From: Trissonchulus latispiculum
Taxonomy: Eukaryota; Nematoda; Enoplea; Enoplida; Ironidae
NCBI GenBank assembly: GCA_030248195.1
Contig: JASAND010028141.1
Coordinates: 1-64,000, forward strand
Direction of reading: 5' to 3'
Length of the DNA stretch: 64,000 bases
Numbering within the stretch: the stretch's first letter is position 1; each line of letters starts with the position of its first letter. Shown here one piece after another: positions 60,001 to 64,000 of the stretch. A program made the position numbers and the translations under genes. The notes beneath the pieces are model-generated. The model had not been told where the DNA came from, searched no databases, and saw only the letters and a program-made list of their open reading frames with translations.

Positions 60001-63000
60001 TGGTTTCGGCAACAACTTCTGGCACCTGTGCCCTGATGATTTCGGTTATCTTCAAACCCGGCGGACTGTAATACTCTGTTGTGTAACAATGGGCTGGTTG
60101 ACTCTCGGGAACAGGAAAAGTTTCAGGAATCTGTTCCTTAAAGACCTCTGAAATGTATGGAGACGTGAGGTCCGCATGAGCCAATTGGAAACAGATGGCC
60201 GGTACAATGGTCTCTTCTGGTAAGAGAACTTCTTTACCTTCCAGTTTTGCAACCTCGACTACTTCCTTTTGCACAGGTGGGCGGATTTCCACGACCTCGA
60301 CAGGGTATCCAAGGTCTACCTTTGAAGATTTTACAGTATCTTGGCGAACAGGCGGCATAATCTCCACAACATGGCCAGCTTCAGTAGGCGCTCGACCAGA
60401 GTAGACTGGAAACATTTGCACTTCACGCAGATTGCTCACGGCTGGGACGTCCTCGGACCTTTTTTCAACAGGCTTCACTGGCCTATCTTTCGGCGGTTTT
60501 TCTGCAGACTTTTTCCTGGAAAAGGAAGGACAAAATAGGCCTGCTCTTTTTGGCTTCCCATCTGCAGTGGATGATGACACAGACTCAATTGACAATTGAC
60601 TTGCTGACTTTTTCTTTTCCGCCTGGTACCGTTTCAATCTCTCGGCGCACAGCGGCGGTACTTCTTTGGTTTTATATTGATGAATGGACTGATGATATAC
60701 TTCACCAGGATCGTGATGACTGACAAAAACCGGCTCGTAACTGTCCAGAGGTCGCGGCTCAAATGTACTCACCGAGGAATATTTGCCACCCCGATAGTCA
60801 CTGGTGCTATCCCAATACTTCGTTGAAGGCTGCGGTGTAATGATCACATCAGGATCATCAAAGGGGTCCCGCCGTTTTTCATAGGGCTTCTCTTTTGCCT
60901 CTTTTGCTGACAATGGCAAGCAAATCCCTCCGCGTTTCGATTGTTTTCTGCCAGACAGCTGGGACTCTTTCGCGGCCACAACAACAGCTGTATGAACTGG
61001 AATACAGGGATCATGATGTGCAGCAGTCATGGGGACAGGTGGAACGTGGAGATCACGAAAACTGGGTGCCTTACCGAAACGAGGATGCAGTCTAACCTCA
61101 TCCTCCTTTGGCGCGGCGGCAACCGGCACCTCTGTCTGTTTCAAGATGGTGACATCAGGCCGATGCTCGTCCGACTTTTTCTGGGCAATAATCCGCGTAT
61201 CTCCCACCTCTATGAGTATCTTTCCGTCAGGCCTGTCAAGGTTCACAGCTGTGACCTTCTTCCCTTCGTTTAGGCCAGACCTGGATCCGAAATAGTCCTT
61301 ACTCTGTTCCAGGTAGATGGTTTCCTTGTAATGCCCTGGGGCACAATCAGGCAGCGGAAGTGTTTCCGGCTGCTTCCGTTTCCGTTTCATCGGGGCACAA
61401 CTCCAAACCTTAGACTTCTTTTCCGGGCTGGCTGGAACAGGAACCGATGATGCCGATGCTTCGATAGATCTCTTCGGTTTCCTTGGAGGTGGACTAGGCG
61501 TTAAAATTGGTTCAAAGTTTACTTCATGCTGTTCTTCGATGTGTTCAATAGGCTCCAGACTGGCTCTTTCCAGCAACCTTTGAGTCACTTTGGCGGGAAC
61601 CTGTTGGCAGAACGCTGAATACTGAGGTCTGCTGAAGTCGCTCGTTTGATCCAAATGTGAGGTCCGCACTCCTTCAGGAGCCGGAGTTAGCCTTGGCGAA
61701 GACTCAAAATGGCTGTAGGGTCTGCACTTGTCCTGATACTTTAGGTTGTAGGTAATCGAGGGCAGCTCATAGCTACCAATAAAATCACTGGGATCATGCT
61801 TCACAAACGTTGGCGACTCCTCAATGGAGGTGGTCTGAATGGCTTCCTTGAAATCGATGGAGGAATCGGCACGAACACTACCACCGTAGCCAGTATCCGA
61901 ATAAAAGCTTTGATCTTTGGCCGGGGAAACATAGGGTGTTGACAGTGGCGAGTCCATGGCAGCACTGACATCAACCGACGGAGCATTGGCACGATAGGAA
62001 TAGGTGGTCTCGATGATCTTACCATCATCATCCTCCACAACATTGTAGTACTCCTCCCTCAGGACACTTTCCGATACAAATCTTTCCTTTGCCTTTATAG
62101 GAGTACTGGCGCCCACTGGAGGCGGTAGGACGTAAACCTTTTCATCAAATCCAGTCATGGCCGCAGGCATTGGCTCCTGATAGACGCGACAGGGATCCAG
62201 GTGTCTGGTCAGATCGATCCTGGCTGGTGGTTCTGGTGGGAGGACAAATTTCGATTTAACCTGTTTTGTCTTTTTCAGTTTCTTTCCCTCTTTGGCTGGT
62301 TTCGACGCGGCCGACGCCGGAGCCGATTTTTTCCACTTTTTATTCTTCCGTCTATCCTGAAGCCTTTCAGCTGACATGTAGGTAGGGAAGGCCTTCAGTT
62401 GAGATGAGGCTGGTGGCCTAAACGTCGCCGTTGGATCCGTGTAGACCGACCTGTGAATAAAGGCCGGGGCCGGAGGTGTTACGAAAACCTTCGAGTCAAG
62501 ACCAGCGTCCTTCTGTTTTTTCGCTACGTCATACTTTCTAGACTTTCTTGGACCACAGAGTCCACTTTTTGCCCGTTTCCTCTCTTCAGTACTGGACAGG
62601 CTCTCACTGCGAGATCTTTTCCGTCTACTCTCTGCAGGGACATCAGTCGAAACCGCCCTGTAGCTTTCCTTCGTCACTAAGACTGACTCTTCCGTAGGCG
62701 GCTGCCTTTGCCTTTCCAAGCTCTGACGACCTCTAGGAGGTGCGACAGGGACCGTTTCAATTCTGGTGCGGCTATCCCTTGGCGGTGGCAGCGGAGGCGG
62801 ACCCTTGTGTACTCTTGGTGGCGGACGAGGGCCTCCTTGCTCAACCTGCTCTACATGTAGGGGATACAGGGTTAGCTCAGCCATTTGCATGTCACTCACC
62901 GCAGCTCCTCGCTCTACATGATGGTGCTCTTCAACTTTCTCCATATGCTTCTTTTTCATTTTCCCCGCTTTCGCCATCTTTGTATCCTCATCTGAACTGC

Positions 63001-63553
63001 TGCTGCTGCTACTGCTACTGCTGGAGCTGCTGTCAGACTCCTCGCTGCTGCTTTCAGCAGCGTGCGCGGCTAGTTTTCTTCGCTTTCGCTCTTCCTTTTT
63101 CCTTTTCTTTTTCAGCTTCTTCTCCTCCGTTGTTTCGCTGTCAGATTCCGAGGAGGAACTGTCAGGTTTTTCAGCAGCGGCCACCATTACTGCCGTTACC
63201 TTCTTGTCCTTTCGTTGCTTTTTCTTCAACTTCTTGGCCTGCTTTTTGGCCTTTTTCCTGGCAATCTCATCCTCCGTGCGAGCCTTTCTGACATGGCGTC
63301 TGGGAGGCTTCGGACCGGACGCATAGAAGTGTTGACCACTGGTCACCAGCTGATTATAGGCCAGTGTCGGATCCATATGATGAAGGAGATCAACCTTTTG
63401 AAGATAGGGCGGACTTAGTCCCAGATCAGCTGTCAGCAGCTGAGAAACGTCAGGGATTGGCACAGGTTTCAGCTCAGGCTCCGGAGTACGGCCTCTGGGA
63501 GTGATATAGAAACATTCGCGTTGCGGCGGAGTCCCGAAAGGCGGAAGAACCAG
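54074..63553 (-). CDS. Protein 4.1 / coracle family, giant exon of about 3,160 codons
   Basis: Acceptor TGATTTCAG before CTGGTTCTTCCG (63,553). The frame stays open for about 9.48 kb and leaves through GGG|GTTAGT (54,074) or, less likely, TAC|GTGATT (54,095); both keep phase 0. The N-terminal part has Lys/Glu-rich and poly-Ser stretches. The bulk is a tandem array of loosely conserved modules: about 29 x-D-P-[TSC]-x-x-[YF] motifs usually in pairs (such as YVKDPCYPY and AHGDLTRPY), nine E-V-x-[FLM]-[YF]-P motifs (VEVQLYPAYSAEP, AEVQFYPAYSATPP), about thirteen short Cys/basic motifs (FSCGLLKSEKRRKS), and Ser-rich VSSLSS stretches. A basic GFGRLFAGIKLPHIKLKKSK segment follows near the C-end. There is no known catalytic domain. 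The last residues (VKRTITTKKTV) resemble the lead-in to the 4.1 C-terminal domain. Upstream FERM exons are outside the window. It probably encodes a long unfolded spacer or multivalent scaffold; that is inference. Confidence 0.8.
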
Positions 63554-64000
63554 CTGAAATCAATCAACAACATATCAACCTGTGAAATGTTTATCTACAA
63601 GTATTAGTAACAAAAATGCTCCGGAGAAAAGAGCTGAATATGTGTGAGTGTTGGTTTGTGAAACATTCTGGTCGAGACGAGTAAAGAAACGAGTTTGAAA
63701 AAGGCAATATGAGCTGGAGTACTTAGTAGGCTCAATTTGGCGTTCTGGCAGCTGAGACGTCTCTCTGCACGTTAGGTATAATTGCTGACACTAAACTTAT
63801 TGGTAATGTATTTAGAGGTCATACTGCTTGGTTCGGATTTGCTCGGTGAGAAGTATATATCTATAATGCTTATCACTATGTTCGCACCAGCTGTCGTTTT
63901 GCTTCCGGCGCCAATATGAGCCTACAAAGGACTCCAGCTCATATTAGCATTCTTCAAACTTGTTTCTTTACTTTCAATTCACAACCAGAATTTTTCATAA
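63554..64000. other. Intron upstream of the giant exon
   Basis: Begins (minus strand) right after the TTTCAG acceptor. No coding continuation is visible in this interval, so the preceding exon of the 4.1-family gene is outside the window. Inverted words (ATATGAGCTGGAGT near 63,707 and ACTCCAGCTCATAT near 63,931; GAAACAAG on both sides) suggest a small inverted-repeat element of about 240 bp at 63,700-63,945. Confidence 0.5.

Noticed and set aside
54080..63418. Numerous plus-strand frames over the giant exon (up to 227 residues)
   Set aside because: Antisense shadows of a long coding exon; no splice or domain support.

Overview
The window is animal genomic DNA. It is intron-rich, full of microsatellites, and packed with nested transposable elements. 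The only host gene I can support is the 3' part of a protein 4.1 / coracle-family cytoskeletal gene on the minus strand (about 63.55 to 45.79 kb). It is identified by the family's C-terminal domain, spread over the last exons. Five of its six splice acceptors read TTTCAG, which is nematode-like, so an ecdysozoan (perhaps a nematode) is my best guess. That is an inference, not a proof.

Region by region. 1-10,429 is an imperfect giant palindrome with arms of about 5 kb and its centre near 5,057. It is built of smaller inverted modules and long G/C runs and has no protein gene. 10.8-11.9 kb holds TTAA-flanked inverted-repeat transposons. 11.9-27.2 kb is a large, decayed Ty3/gypsy-type LTR retrotransposon on the minus strand. 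It has a 5' LTR stub, a primer-binding site, a gag-less and frameshifted pol, then four accessory reading frames, a polypurine tract and a long 3' LTR split by a hAT element. The accessory frames are a membrane-anchored DEDDy (RNase D/WRN-like) exonuclease, a NADAR (YbiA-like) protein, an unrecognised protein and a pseudokinase. 27.6-30.6 kb is a BEL/Pao gag-protease relic on the plus strand, broken by nested TTAA elements. 30.8-41.75 kb is a patchwork of non-autonomous inverted-repeat elements, several with clear target-site duplications, including one around a roughly 690-bp GT microsatellite. 41.75-45.36 kb shows nothing recognisable and lies just downstream of the 4.1 gene.

45.79-63.55 kb is the 4.1-family gene. 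One exon of about 9.48 kb encodes roughly 3,160 residues of low-complexity, internally repetitive protein. The repeats are x-D-P-T-x-P-Y motifs, E-V-Q-F-Y-P motifs, short Cys/basic motifs and Ser-rich stretches. The exon is spliced in frame to five small exons that finish with the canonical 4.1 C-terminal domain. The FERM and spectrin-actin-binding exons should lie beyond the right edge. Its introns hold further transposons and microsatellites.

The two strongest leads are (i) the retrotransposon carrying exonuclease, NADAR and pseudokinase cargo and (ii) the modular giant exon of the 4.1 protein.
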